This document shows, in pieces, positions 23,683-36,700 of a stretch of 64,000 nucleotides of DNA (within the stretch, counting starts at the first letter, position 1; every line of letters begins with the position of its first letter). The position numbers and the translations under genes were made by a program. A model generated the notes under the pieces. The model saw only the letters and a program-made list of their open reading frames with translations, had not been told where the DNA came from and ran no database searches. This DNA comes from Chimonanthus salicifolius (lineage: Eukaryota > Streptophyta > Magnoliopsida > Laurales > Calycanthaceae), in contig CM023540.1 of NCBI GenBank assembly GCA_013350335.1, positions 15,319,828 to 15,383,827 of the forward strand. The letters run 5' to 3'.

Positions 23683-24867
23683 CTATACATTTTTCTGTCT
23701 CTTTCCTTTCAAATGATGAAATGGCTCAGTCCCACAACGTTTACCATCAGAGCCTGCTTCATTTTTCTTATCCTCCTTATGAAGTTTGATTGCATCCCAG
23801 GGGGAAATGAGGCTCCCCACATGCTTAACTACATTAGTATAATATGGCTTCCATGGGAACTGAAGCTTGTCATATTGAGAAGATGGATGTAAACTCTGGG
23901 GCAATAAGCCAACATTTAATGGATCAAACTTCCAATCTAGAACTTCTGTTTGATGCCATGATGATTCCACTTTGTATTCACTCAATTCCCATACAGAACC
24001 AACATTTACAGCAAGATGCCCTTCCAAATTGCACAAAGTCCAGTGAGAATTATCCAAAACACGGCGAATGGGAGGGGGAGGCACCACTGCAAATTCTTTG
24101 CTGGCAATGTCAAATGCCATGATGTATACACCACTTGCGTCGCTGGGAGGAGTCCTCCAATGAAGAGCACCATTGACGAGCACAGATGAATTGGAATACG
24201 ACGACGTATGTGGTTGTGCAGGGGCTTCTCCGACGTATTCCCAATTTGTAGTCCCAAGCGTGAGCATAGAGGTCCTCCAGTGATGATGAACACCATTCAC
24301 GTGTGAAGAAGGTACAAGTATGATAGACACCACCTTATACTCTCCTGTTGCAGCATCAAACACAAATCCACCATTTTTTACCGTGTCATGTCTTTGTTTT
24401 GATATAAGAGTATTATCGGGCAATCTCATGAAGTCTTGGGTGACGGGATTGCATACATAGGAGTTAATTTGCAAATTATCATCAATACAGAGCAAACCAT
24501 TGCAAGATCCCACAATTTTAAACCGGTCATTGTGGGGGATTGAAGTATCAAAATGGCAATTGATAATGCTTGTATCTCTTGGCATCCCCAATTGTACAAA
24601 ATACCAGTTAGTCACGTCCAGGGGAAGTTCATTCACACGAGCGATGAAAGAGATGTCCGATTCATTGATCATCTTTCTCTGGCAGTTGTGGGTTCGAAAG
24701 GATTGGGTGAAATGGGTGAGGATGAATTGACGAGATCTGATTATTTGACGCCAGTTTCTGCATACCTGACGGTACTGGAAGAGGGAATGGATAGGGAACC
24801 TTGAAAGGATGTCCATTACGATTCCTGGCTCAAGAGTATCTAGCAATGACTCTAGCCCTTCTTCCAT
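23683..24867 (-). CDS. F-box protein with FBA-type interaction domain
   Basis: Single exon, 394 codons, ATG at 24,867 (MEEGLESLLDTLEPGIVMDI); the frame is open further upstream, but only to a non-ATG codon. The F-box is at about residues 13-45 (ILSRFPIHSLFQYRQVCRNW), the part that binds SKP1 in SCF ubiquitin ligases. The rest has FBA signatures: FKIVGSCNGLLCIDD, YVCNPVTQDFMRLP, GFVFDAATGEYKVVSI, and a Kelch-like series of Trp-rich strands (VLVNGALHWRTPP). No frameshift or stop. Substrate unknown. The stop codon is only about 90 bp from the right end of the MULE, so the element probably sits in the 3' UTR or terminator. Confidence 0.88.
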   Translation of the reverse strand: MEEGLESLLDTLEPGIVMDILSRFPIHSLFQYRQVCRNWRQIIRSRQFILTHFTQSFRTHNCQRKMINESDISFIARVNELPLDVTNWYFVQLGMPRDTSIINCHFDTSIPHNDRFKIVGSCNGLLCIDDNLQINSYVCNPVTQDFMRLPDNTLISKQRHDTVKNGGFVFDAATGEYKVVSIILVPSSHVNGVHHHWRTSMLTLGTTNWEYVGEAPAQPHTSSYSNSSVLVNGALHWRTPPSDASGVYIMAFDIASKEFAVVPPPPIRRVLDNSHWTLCNLEGHLAVNVGSVWELSEYKVESSWHQTEVLDWKFDPLNVGLLPQSLHPSSQYDKLQFPWKPYYTNVVKHVGSLISPWDAIKLHKEDKKNEAGSDGKRCGTEPFHHLKGKRQKNV

Positions 24868-25389
24868 TGAAATGACTATCGACGCAGCAACAGCAGGATC
24901 GATCAAATCAGCAATGGTCGAACTGTGATGAGAATCTCAAGCGAGCCAGGGATGAATACACGGGTAAGGGAAAATTGGGTTAAGATGATGTGGATTGGGT
25001 TTATATGGGCTGTTGACGGGACAAGGTTTAGTGGGTTAAACGGACCAGGCAGGGGTTGTAGCGGATTAGGTGAGTTTGGATGAGGGTCAAGGGCTGGATC
25101 TGGGAAATAAAGAATGAAAGGAGATGAAACAATGGTCAGTGGATTCGGGTGGAGGACATAGGGAAAGTAACAAAGCTGGGCAAATCTGGGCCTGACTTGG
25201 CAATGGACATATGGGAAAGGGAAAGAAAGAGATAAAAGGGGGAATGGACGTGGTTGTTTCTCAGACGTGGAAGGATTGATGGTCGGCCAGCGCTTGGATC
25301 CTGAAGGGCAGTGAATCTGCTGTACTGATTGCAGGACGTCAGGGGAAGCCTGACATTGGTTCATGCCGTTTTGAAATACAATTAGGGCA
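24868..25389. other. F-box gene 5' flank
   Basis: No gene supported; long ORFs here are unconvincing. A sequence of about 35 bp at 25,319-25,353 (ACTGATTGCAGGACGTCAGG...) recurs, slightly changed, at 26,275-26,311 on the other side of a hAT-like copy. Confidence 0.4.
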
Positions 25390-26270
25390 GGCTGGCACTG
25401 AGGTTTCAAGGGCTTAGAATAAACTCTTAACATGGCCTTTTATACAGTTAAAATATCATAATTAAATTTATAATAAAATATTATTTAAAATTTATTCTTC
25501 TAAAATTTTAAGATGTAAAATTATTAATTAATTATTATATTTAAATTTTTTTAACATATCTTTTTCAATAGATAAGATAGCTAATCTATTTAATCTTTCT
25601 TCTGAGAAATTTAAGTTCCACTTATATCATACATGTTGATTTTTTATTTTTTATTATTATTTTATTGTATTTAAAAAGAGTAGTTGATATGCTAAAGTAT
25701 ATAATGCATTTAAAGCAATTTATAAAGTAAAATTATATTAAAAAATTATTACTCAATTATAAACTATAAAGCACAAAATAGCCATTCAAATTTAAACATA
25801 TTTTCTTTCCATTCAACCATCTATATTACACTGGACACTAAGTTCCTCAGTTACGGACTTCTTTAGGTCACACCTTTTTAAAATTTCTGAAAAAATGATA
25901 AGAATAATGATTAGTTAAAATCTGATCTTTATATAATCATTTTAATCTTTTAATAGAGTTAATTATTCATCTCAATTCTTAATTTTTAAAAGAAAAATAA
26001 AACTATAGGATAAATGATTTTCATCATGATGTTTAATTCATTTTATTAGAATTACAGATTTAAAATTTGGAAAAAAAAATTATAAGAAGAGTCAAACACG
26101 CTACCATTGCGCCACAAATTCGCTTGCTAATAAAATAAACATTAAAATAAATTTATAACATGAAAGAAGGTGTGAGAACTTAAAAGGTGAACCCTACTTG
26201 GAGGCCCTATTTATTTGGGGGCCCCAGACGGTGGCCTAGTTCATCTAAACCCAGGGCCGGGCTTGAGAAC
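25390..26270 (-). mobile_element. hAT-like non-autonomous element, related to 49,418-50,722
   Basis: Collinear with the reverse complement of 49,418-50,722 over much of its length (e.g. TAATGCATTTAAA, CATTCAACCATCTATATTA, GGTCACAC). It ends near GGCCTAGTTCATCTAAACCCAGGGCCGGG, matching the other copy's CAGGCCCGG end. The left end is degraded; no clean TSD was found. Confidence 0.6.
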
Positions 26271-26476
26271 TCTGCTGGACTGATTGCAGGGACACGTCAG
26301 GGGAAGCCTGAGAGGAGCGGCTGGTTGGACGTGAGGGTGGTTCTCGGTTGTGATTGGGGCAGCACAGATGCAGCAAAAACAGAGGACATCGCAGGGAGGA
26401 ACGAGTTAGTTGTACGGGCGGCGAGCACAATCGGCAGAGACACTGGTTCAGCAATCACAGTTTGGAAATACAGAAC

Positions 26477-27805
26477 TGTAATACCCTGCCCCAGATTAGG
26501 CGTGTTTTAGCTCGTTAATCCTGTTTAACCGATTAATCTCGGAGATTTCGGTCAGGGCTTCGAGGAAAGCCCAAGTTTGGCCCGATCTGAGCCCGAAAAC
26601 TCAGTGATTTAGCTCGTCGAGCTGAAGGGGCATTTTGGTAATTTACCACTTGCTATGTATATTTTATAAATTGTGCGATTTTATGAATATTATTGGTGAA
26701 TAATGTTCTCCTTAGAAGGATTTACATTTTTTATTTTAAAATAAAATTATTTTCAGAAAATGATATCTAAATATCGCCCGTCAAAACCCCGAAAGGGAGT
26801 TTTAATTATTTAAAATATTTTCGGAAAGGAGATAAATTTTGAAAATGGTGTTTGATGTTAGACCATTTTAAAAATGATCTAGATATTTCATTTCATCTCA
26901 AAATGATGTTTCTAAATTGTTTATTTTAACAATTCTTTATTTAAGTAAATAGTGTAAATTTATGAATTTTATTTAAATAAATGATTTTTAATAAGAGATA
27001 AAATCTGAAATTTTTATGGTAACTAAGATTTTCAAAACCCAACCTATCTGTAAGGTTGGATCAAAATTTTTGAGCCTTTAAAAACATGTTTTAGTTAAAA
27101 ATCAGGTTTTTATTAAAACTAGGGGCTTTTTGCAAAAATGGAAATATAGGAGGGCTGATTTGCAAACAGCAGAAAATATCCTGCGGTTACTGTAGCACTG
27201 CCGCGTGCGGCATGCCCTGCTACCCGATTTTCCGGCGATTCGCCGTCGTCCCGTCCCATCGCGCGTGCGCCGGATTTCCCGGCCGAAAAACCTATAAATT
27301 CCGGCTTTCCCCATCTGTTTGAACTCCCAAAACATCTTCTCTTCTCTCTCTTTGCTCTCTGTTACCCGACCGATATCCCTTGCCGTGCCTCTCTGTTTCA
27401 GTCAAACCGAAGCTTTGAAGGAAAATTTTTCAAAAAAAATCCGGATTTCAGCCCAGAAACTCAATCCAAGGTAACCACTGCATTCCCCTTTCAATTTCAA
27501 TCGATTTTGAATCATAAATTTTTGAATTTGGCTCTGTTTTCAGTGAGAAAAACGATTTCAAAATTTAGGGAAAATTTTAAGGCTCCTCATATCAGTGAGC
27601 TTCCTGTGTTAAGATCGGATGGCTCACTGAGTTTCAAAGCTCTAAACCTCTCCCTATGGAAAGAGGACTCCTGGAGGAATCCATCGGACCGGTCAGATGT
27701 AAAAACCGAGTCCAGAAAATAGCCTTTTTCCCATTTTCGATTTTACTGTTCACGGTCGCCGTTCACTCGGGGTAGAAGAAGAAGGAAAAAAATATTATTT
27801 TATTA

Positions 27806-27877
<72 letters not shown>

Positions 27878-29624
27878 ATTTGATATTATGGTTGCTCATG
27901 TTTTGAAATGTTGGTTCCCATTGAAGAAAAAAAAATGAATAAATAATTAAATAATTAAATATTATTATTTTATTAAAAAAAATATATTTTTATTTGAGAT
28001 TATAGTTGCTTATGATTTTAAATGTTAGTTCCCATTGAAGAAAAAAAAATGAATAAATAATTAAATAATTAAATATTATTATTTTATTCAAAAAAATATA
28101 TATTTTGTTAGATTATGTGATGTGATGATTTATACCCCCCTTTGTTAATTAAAATTGCACTAACCCTCTTCTCTTATTATTTATAGTGTAAATACTATTG
28201 TATCCGCTTTCAGTCCGACACTAGTCGGGAACTGATTGATTCACTTTCAGGCCGACACTATAGTCGGGCACTGGGTGACCTCGATGCCTACTCAAAATGT
28301 CAGCTCTGGTCCTATCCAGAAGACAACCGAGAAGTGACCCGAGGATCTAAACCTCACTCAATAAGTCGATCTGGTCAATGCCCAGAAGACAATATGAGTT
28401 TGGACTGAACCCCTTTTATTATTATATTATTATCTTGTGGATGATTTAAAAAGGATAGAAACCAAGTAGGAGACTCAATTCCATATACCTCGGATATTTT
28501 GTGGGAAAACATGAGATTTCAAAATACTACTCGTGTGTATGTATTTGATCTGTATATTGATTGTGCACTTGTGTGTTGTTTGAATAGAGACCGCGTAAAC
28601 CACACATAACGGTGAGGGAACTTAACTCTGCAGATTTTGTAAACAGGTGTTATATTGAGCAATGAGTGGTTTCGGTTTTGACGAACCCACTCATGTGCCT
28701 ATACATGATGCACTATGGTAAGAGTGTTGTGATGATTTGATATTACGGTGTTGATCGTATGTGTATATAAGACTGCTTCCACGTACCTGGGCTATTGAAC
28801 CAATATCGGCCATATGAGAGATGGTTTATGTCTACTGGACCATGGGTGGACCATGCTGTCGTCAGTTGCTGACTTGAGGGTGTCAGTATCGGCTAAGTTA
28901 GAGCCGGAGATGTACTTGCAAGGATATATTTTGACCGTGTCGTGACTTAATACTGGTCTCAGTGTAGTCGGCAGGCATTACGGTGGATAATGGCACTGAT
29001 TGATAATTTAATGATGTTGATATATTACTTGGAATTATGCTTATTTTTATCAAGCATGTGATATTATTGAACTGTTGCTAACCTGTTTTATATTTACTTA
29101 ATGTGCATTGTTAATTATCCTTCACTGGGCTAGTTAGCTTACACCACTCACCTTTCAGGCGATGAACCTGAGGAGGAGGACCCTCTCTTTCAGGCTTAGG
29201 GAGATCAAGCTAAAGCAGTGTTTTGGGATTCCCCCGGAGAGGAATGCCCTGATCTTTCCCTGTTGGTTCTTGGAATCATTGTCCCTTTTTGTACCGGATG
29301 TGGTACTTAATTTATGTCCATTTGATGTAATAGGCCATGTTGCCTTTTGAGACAATGTTTGGAATGATGAATCAATGGTTGATTTCTTATGCTTTGTATT
29401 AATCAATGATAGATTTGATTTGAACATGTTATGTGTTGATGTTGTTATATCTTGGTTTTTGAGAAGCATATGATACATGTTTGAGTCCACTTAATGGGCT
29501 AATGTGTAACCGCTGGGCCTAACTGTTGATCCGGCCCAGTAAGAATGCTTTTGGTTCAATTTATCTTCAAAAAAAAAAAAAATCAGTCGCGTTCCGGGCC
29601 GACCGGTCGAGTCGGGGCGTGACA
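26477..29624 (+). mobile_element. Solo LTR, same family as the LTR at 5451
   Basis: Begins TGTAATACCCTGCCCCAG and ends GTCGGGGCGTGACA. Exact 5-bp duplication AGAAC at 26,472-26,476 and 29,625-29,629. Length 3148 bp, no primer-binding site or coding region next to it: a product of LTR-LTR recombination. It contains a TA microsatellite and a 120-bp tandem duplication. Confidence 0.92.
27790..28105. repeat. TA microsatellite plus roughly 120-bp tandem duplication in the solo LTR
   Basis: (TA)n at about 27,809-27,874, then two near-identical units containing TTCCCATTGAAGAAAAAAAA and ATGAATAAATAATTAAATAA (27,875-28,100). Confidence 0.85.
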
Positions 29625-29929
29625 AGAACAGTATGCCCTTTTGATTGGAAATTGAATCTTTTAAGTCTTGTATTCGAATCAGGTCATCTCTACTCGTATT
29701 ATGTCCTTCATCAAATACTTTTAGAATTTATTTGGATTAATGTGAAGGATTTCCGTTGCCGAAAAGAAATCCAAATCGTATTGGGCTTTACACAGTCCAA
29801 AAGTTTAAAGTGGGTGCATAGCCTACTTGTAGTGGGACAAACATGGGGAGTTAGTAAGATGACATGGGACATGAAGAGACACGGGAAATAGTCTTCTATC
29901 CCATTAAGGAGAAGACCCTTTCTCCCTTG

Positions 29930-30100
29930 CTCAAATAAAAATCAATGTTATCAAAATCGGACTGAACCGTTGTTGAACCGGCTGTTCGATCAAAGGTTAA
30001 AAGTTGTTTTTGGTCAAAACTGCATAAAACCAGAACCGTGGTTTTATGCAGTTTTGAGGATAAAGCCGTGAACTTTGAACCGTGGCTCACAAATTTTTAA
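29930..30100. repeat. Short MITE-like region with perfect 19-bp hairpin
   Basis: TCAAAACTGCATAAAACCA at 30,014-30,032 and its exact reverse complement at 30,039-30,057, with a six-base loop. The surrounding sequence is rich in GAACCG words. Confidence 0.6.
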
Positions 30101-31186
30101 TTTTTAATTTTTTTTTAATCTTTCACTTCAAAATATCAAAAATTAATATTAAAAAATGAATATATTTGAAATATAAAGGTTTCTTACCATTTTTATCCTA
30201 TATCTTTCACCCTTTTTTTTATATTACTTAGAATTTGAATATTATTTGTAATATTTATATTAATTTATTTGTAAAAGATGTCTTACTTAATGTTATATGT
30301 AATATTTATATTATATTATTCATTGACCGACTTTTACAGGCTCTGACTGCAGTTGAACTCAAAATGCCTCGAAGACGGTCATTAGACTGTCCGGCTCTAA
30401 TAAGATTGATAAAAATAAAATGAATGAGAGAAAGATACATGTATTTAGGAGAAAAAATTATATGAAGTGAGTTGATGAGAGAGAAAAGCATAGACACATA
30501 TTATTCAAATATGAAAGACAACTGTCACTCCTTTATCTTCTAATTAGTTTTATCATATAATTTTAGCAAAGTATGAGGATACATGGGAAAAAGGTGGGTG
30601 GGATTCAATTGTTATGAAGAAATTTTAGTGAGTAATTTGCTAATGTTAGCTGAATATGTGTAATCTAAAATGGAATTTTAGAGGAGAAAGAGAAAGTGGG
30701 GTATTTTTTAATTCTATTAATTGTTAAATAAAAAATAATAAATACCTTTAATGATGATGAAAGAAAATAAGATATTTCGTAATTCCAGTTAAAAAAATGT
30801 GATGGGTTCATAGAGTGTGGATGGGTTTAAAGATTTTAAGAAAGATCAGGGTTGGACTTATAAGCTATTCTGGTATATTAATTTTTTGTTGACCCCTTTT
30901 AATGTAATATTTAAGATGCTTACCCTCGGTCAATTGCAATTATAGGGTTGGACTTATTAACATGAGGTATAATGGATAGTTAACCCAAGAGTATTCTAAG
31001 CCATTGATGCTTTTATGACATATCATAACTATAATAGTTAGATAAACTAATTTTTTTATATATTTTCCATTACTTAATCCCTACATAATTCAAGTAATTT
31101 AATACTTTTATCTATATATTTAAGCCTCTATGGCCATGATTATAAGTTATAAAAATAAAATTGTTCATATTTCAAATTTAGAAGTC
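30101..31186. other. AT-rich intergenic DNA
   Basis: No gene, RNA or bounded element could be supported. Confidence 0.4.
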
Positions 31187-33003
31187 AAGAACCGGTAGCA
31201 TTAATGGTTAAGGCACATTATTACAATATAGAGATTGTGAGTTCAAATCTTATATGAACTTTAAATAGGGTAGTCGATCAATAAAAAGTTTACCAAATAT
31301 ATTTAAAATTTATTAGTCTAAGTCAAATGTCTGCAGGGGTATTGTTGTAAAATTGCTCAAAGATCGTGTCCTATTACAAAATTTCATGTGTTTGAATTAG
31401 CCCCTAAATGATTAAGTATGATTTTTTAAAAACCGACAATAAAAGATATTGAAGTTTGCAAGTTTACCATTGTAAACTATGCTTATAAATTAATAGGTTG
31501 GAAAAAGAATGGGTACAAACAAGGAGAAATTATTTACTATGAACCGATTACAACAAATTGATTTGAACTTTTAATCATAACCATTGAATGAGAAAAAACT
31601 ATCAGTTTCACTCTTTAAATTCATCTAATAATTCAATTCAGTTCAATGGCTATGATTGAAAGTCTACAGTAACTTTTTGTGATTAAGTAACAACAAATAA
31701 ATTCTCTACAAACAGTTGTGCCGCTGCTGCATCTCCTTCTACGGCTGTTCATTTTTCCAAGATTGGTCCAAACCTAACTTAAATAAATGAGATTTAATAA
31801 ACATTTTTGTCCGACATGCCAAGTTTTTACTTTTTAAGTCCATCGATGCCTATCAGGCTTTTAGACCTATTTATTTTCTTTTATATTATACCTATATATC
31901 ACAGAGTCATACATGATACTATTTTTATTTTATAAATGGAAATATCTAACTGTAAAATTAAAAGCAAACTTAAAAGACATAGAATCTATTAAATTTCATC
32001 ACAAGTCTTTGAAAAAAGTTAAATTTTTCAAAGACGTTCACCAACTTTGACCATTAAAATCAACATCCCATCACTTTGTTTAAGCTCACTATCCTAAATG
32101 GTGTAAATTGTTGAGTTTCTCTTTAAAAAAAATTACAAAATAAACAGCCTTTTAATGGGCAAGCTCATGCTTTATAGATTTTAATCGACTAACGGGCTCA
32201 GGCGAGCTTAGACTTCTTTAGCAAAGCTTGGCCGGTCAGGTGACCTCCTTTCTCTCACTCTCAATTTCTATTACTATAATTGTGACTTTAGTTTGTCTGT
32301 GGTAGTAACTAGTGAACAAAAGCATGGACATCAGATTGTACAAACAATATTTCCAATGAATCCACCTATATAAAATAAGGAATTTGATGTTTTTAAGACA
32401 ACCACTCTCTCTTAATTTCCAATGTCATCATTGTGACTAATTTTGATTTGATGTTTTTAAGACAACCACTCTCTCTCAATTTCCAATGTCATCATTGAGA
32501 CTAATTTTGATCAGGGGTGCAAATTTGACACTCCCTCATAAATTATTCTGGAGAAGAGAAAAATGTCTGTTTATGACAAAGACCCCTTATTCAATGAAAT
32601 AATAGAAAACTATCTCATTTTTCATAATTAAAAAAATGAAAAACAACCCCTTAAAAATTATTATGAAATATGAACTGATGCCAATTAACTCTTTAGATTG
32701 TAGTTAGTAAAGGTAACTTCAAATAAGAGGAAAAATTTAAGAGTGATAGTCCTCTACACCGTATCTTACAACATTTTTAGCTTTTTCAGACAATAAATGA
32801 CTCTTTTTGAAATTCTATCAACAATCGATTGCACCTTTGGATGTTAACAAGAAATTCCCAAAATTTAAAACTTATATAATCACATGTAGAAGGAAATATG
32901 AAACCTTCATCCTAATCCTAAAAAGGAGTGGACATCGATAGAAAGAATTTTCATTAACCAGACAAAAGAAAATCTAATACTTGCAGATACTTTTTATATA
33001 TAG
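31187..33003. repeat. Dispersed segment, copy B (copy A at 12,849-15,750)
   Basis: Same block order as copy A but without the 1.2-kb insertion. It has its own tandem duplication of about 67 bp near 32,383-32,513 (GATGTTTTTAAGACAACCAC twice). Family unknown. Confidence 0.75.
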
Positions 33004-33083
33004 TTAAAGTGGGGCCCTCGTGCTTGAATTGCATCTTCAGAAAGAAATGAGTAGGCTCCTAAGCAGTACATTCAGTGAACCCA

Positions 33084-33371
33084 ATAGGGTTGGAGTGATC
33101 GCCAAGAACTCACATCGAACTCACTTCTGAAGGTGAGAGGTCTTGAGTTCAATTCCGACTCTCGAAAAGGCCACTCTCCGTAGTTTTCCTCGGTGTATGT
33201 AGATAGGGAGATTTACATATGACCAAGAACTCACTTCTGAAGGTGAGAGGTCTTGAATTCAATTCCCACTCTCAAAAGGATCACTCTCCAGTAGTTTTCC
33301 TCGGTGTGTGTAGATAGGAAGATTTACATATGAACCAAAGATTAATCTAAGTGCTCTAATATGCCTAGACA
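33084..33371 (+). mobile_element. tRNA-derived SINE with internal duplication
   Basis: Flanked by a near-perfect repeat CAGTACATTCA(G)TGAACCC (33,064-33,083 and from about 33,372). Box B-like GGTCTTGAGTTCAATTCC is present and appears twice, because a unit of about 115 bp (GAACTCACTTCTGAAGGTGA... to GGAGATTTACATATGA) is repeated in tandem. Related to the SINEs at 54,087 and 59,348. Confidence 0.75.
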
Positions 33372-33752
33372 CAGTACATTCATGAACCCAAACCAACGAA
33401 TGATGGTATGAATGGGGTAATTGAATTTATTGACTGATCTAATATTCAAACTACAAACTCTGAAGAATAAATCCTGAAACAAGAAAGAAATTGCTTCCAT
33501 AATGCTTTTACTTATAATGTTCTGCAATAATTGTTATCCATTTTTACATTCTAACAGCTTTAATCAATGCATCACAACAAAACAGGAAACAAAATTAGAA
33601 AGGGAACCCCTAAAAGAAAAATCCCATCCAATCCAATCAAATCAGGGGAAGTAGTTCATGAAACTAAATTACCATTAAATTGAAACGTGGACAGGTTTAC
33701 TGGCCCAACAATCACACTGAAACTCATCTGTACAAAAAAAAGGGGCTGTTTT

Positions 33753-36700
33753 TCACCTTCTTAGAGGCTTGTAGAGAACCACAGTTACATACTTGGACTG
33801 GAACCTGTGGGTCAACCCAAGAGCAACCAGACCTTTGGAAGCCCAGCCTTTCTCTATAAATAAATGATTGAGAACAACATGGTGGGGCTTTGAAGAAGCT
33901 TCCTCATCAGAGCTTTGCATCCCAAGAATTGTTAAATGCAACTGTGATGGAACTGCCAAGTGGCTCCTTAGTGAAGTCCTCATCCACCGGGAGTTGTTGG
34001 CAATAGCTTGAGTCGGGCGATGGTGGGGACTCGAACTCAGAAACACTCTCTAAATTTTCCGGCACATAGTCCTGCGAAGATGAGTGAAGGTTATTCAGTG
34101 TAAAAGAAAGTAAAAGAAGCCTTCACCTTTTCAAAGCACATTGCCTATAATTATTGTCATCATTATTAAAGTCATTTATTTCATCTATTTGAAGCTAACA
34201 CTCATAATTCAATTTGACAAATATTTTTATTAGTTGACTATCTGATCTAACACTCACAGGACTCAACCTACAACCTTATGAGTGGACCAAAGAGCACTTA
34301 GCAGCTGTATTACGAGTTTCCGAGAGATAATGACCAGAAATAAATGATATAAATTTTTGACAAATAATGATGAATATACTAGAACTGAAAGCAAGTATTA
34401 TAAAGACAAAAGTCAAGCTGACAATATCACAAACATAGTTGATAAAAATCTTGTGCTTTACAATATGAATCTTACAATGCCACACGAGTAAAAAATTAAA
34501 AAAAAAAAAAAAACAAAACCTTATGCTTACAACCAATTTTTAAGAATCTTATAGTTTTGGTAACTCTTTACAACTTATGTGTGAGTTTTCAATTACCCTT
34601 GCACAATATTGCATCAAATGTTTCCAGTTCCTTCAAACTATTGGTCAAGTGCAACATAATCACATGCAATTAACAGTCAATATATATTACTTTCTTCATG
34701 CTATCTTGAACAATATTGCACAAATGTCGATCAGGTTTTACATATTATACTACCATAATTTTATTTGTCATTTAAGAATAATGGTTTAAATACACCCAAA
34801 GATCGTGGTACCCTCTCTCCTTTTCATTTCTTTTCATTGTCTGTCTAATTCTTCCATATGCAGACATAGTGGTTTGTTTTTAAGTTCAGTGTTTCAGGTG
34901 ACAGGTGCAAGCCCCAGCTTGATAGTCGCAGAAGCTTCAGTCTTTAATCCTCTACTTGATCAGATCCCACGTCTACCAATGATGGACAGTTGGGCTCCCA
35001 ACGGCCTATTCCACGGATCAGTGGCTGGAGCTCCGGACCTTCAGGCCATCTTCTTTCAACCCTCACTGCCCTTGAAAGTGGATTGCTGGACTCCCTTCCG
35101 CATATTCAGGCTCAGTTTTGAGTGCACAGGCAACCCCTCTGAAAGATCTTTCATTTACGACACCAGCATTTCCTTGTGTATTTCCACCCCGAGTTCTAGG
35201 CTCATTTCCCACTGCAGCAGGCAGTCGCATCATCTCCCAGCTTCTACAACCTCGCATCACCCTCAGCAGCAGACATTTCCTCCACCTCGACATCACCTAG
35301 TTCGGTACTCTCGCTCCTGACCTTACCTGTGGCTTTTTCCTATTGGTCTGATTTTCTCCCAGCGCCTACTTTTGAGTTTTTTTTGGGGCTCCCACAGGAA
35401 ATTCCCTCCTCTCGTTGACCTATGTCATGCTTCTCCTTTCTCTGAACTAAGTTCTGCCTCTATGAAGGAAGGGTACCCCAACCAACTTTGAAAGGGATTT
35501 AATTTAGGAAGGTTAGAGAAGGAATGACACTTTTGGTTGGAAAGAGAATTTTCCTTAGAGGAGATTAGGGTGGCACTTAATAGCATTGAGGGGGATAAAG
35601 CCCCAGTCCCGGATAGTTTTAACTTTAGGTTTATCAAAGCTTGTTAGGATATAGTAGGCCCGGACTTCCTGGAAGTCTTTCGGGAGTTTTACAATAGTGG
35701 TGTCATGAACAAGGGTTTGAAAACTCTTTTATTATCCTCATACCAATAAGAGAGGGTTCATCTGAACTTTCACATTATAGACCTATTAGTCTAATAGGCT
35801 CTATGTGTATAAGTTGTTAGGCAAAAGTTCTGAAGAAAAGACTAAAGTCAGTCCTCCCTGAGATTGTTAGCGAATCTTAAGGGATCTTTGTCGTGGATCG
35901 CCAAATCTTTGATGGAGTTCTGATTGCGAAAGAATTGGTTCACATGCGATCAAAAGAAGAGAGGTCGGGGCAACTTTTTAAAATAAATATGGAGAAAGCT
36001 TACGACTTCGTCGACTGGGCTTTCGTAGACTATTTTTTCGAATAGGATGGGCTTTGGTATCAGTTGAAGAAATGGATACAAGTTTGTGTCGAGGATAACA
36101 ATTACTCAGTGCTCATAAATGGATCTCCAACCCAACCGATAGCAGCCACTAAGGGATTGAGGCAGGGTGACCCACTCTCACCCTTCATTTCACATAAGTA
36201 GGTGAAGACCTCAAAAAACTGGTAGAAAAGGCAAGGGACCTAGGTATCATCAGGCAAGGGACCTAGGTATCATCATAGTCTTTAAAGTGGTTAGACAATG
36301 ACCGGTAATCACTCACTTCCAATTCACATATGACACATCTTCTGTAAAGCCAACAGAAACACAAATTTAGGCTACAAAGCAGTCCTTAGATGTTTTGAAT
36401 TGGTTTTGGGGTTGAGGGTAAATCTAGGTGAAAGCACCTATAACGACCAGTCCCGCTAGCATGATATTATCCGCTCTAGGCCTCGCACATGGCCCGCACG
36501 GCTTTCAATTGGCGAGCCAACCCACTGTTGCTCCCAAAAGGCCTTATACTAAAGGAGAAGGCTAGCACTTATATAATAGGGAATTTCCAATGCAACTAGC
36601 AATGTGGTACTTTTTGGGGCAGGGTATTACAATCTACCTCCCTTAAAGTCAGAGCCATCATCGGCTCCGCACATACAACAACCAAGCACACACCCTCAAG

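Noticed and set aside
24903..25433. 176-codon minus-strand ORF upstream of the F-box gene
   Set aside because: Pro/Leu-rich without domains; overlaps the F-box 5' region.
34805..35320. 171-codon plus-strand ORF
   Set aside because: No recognisable domain; could be the 5' part of the LINE but cannot be supported as a gene.
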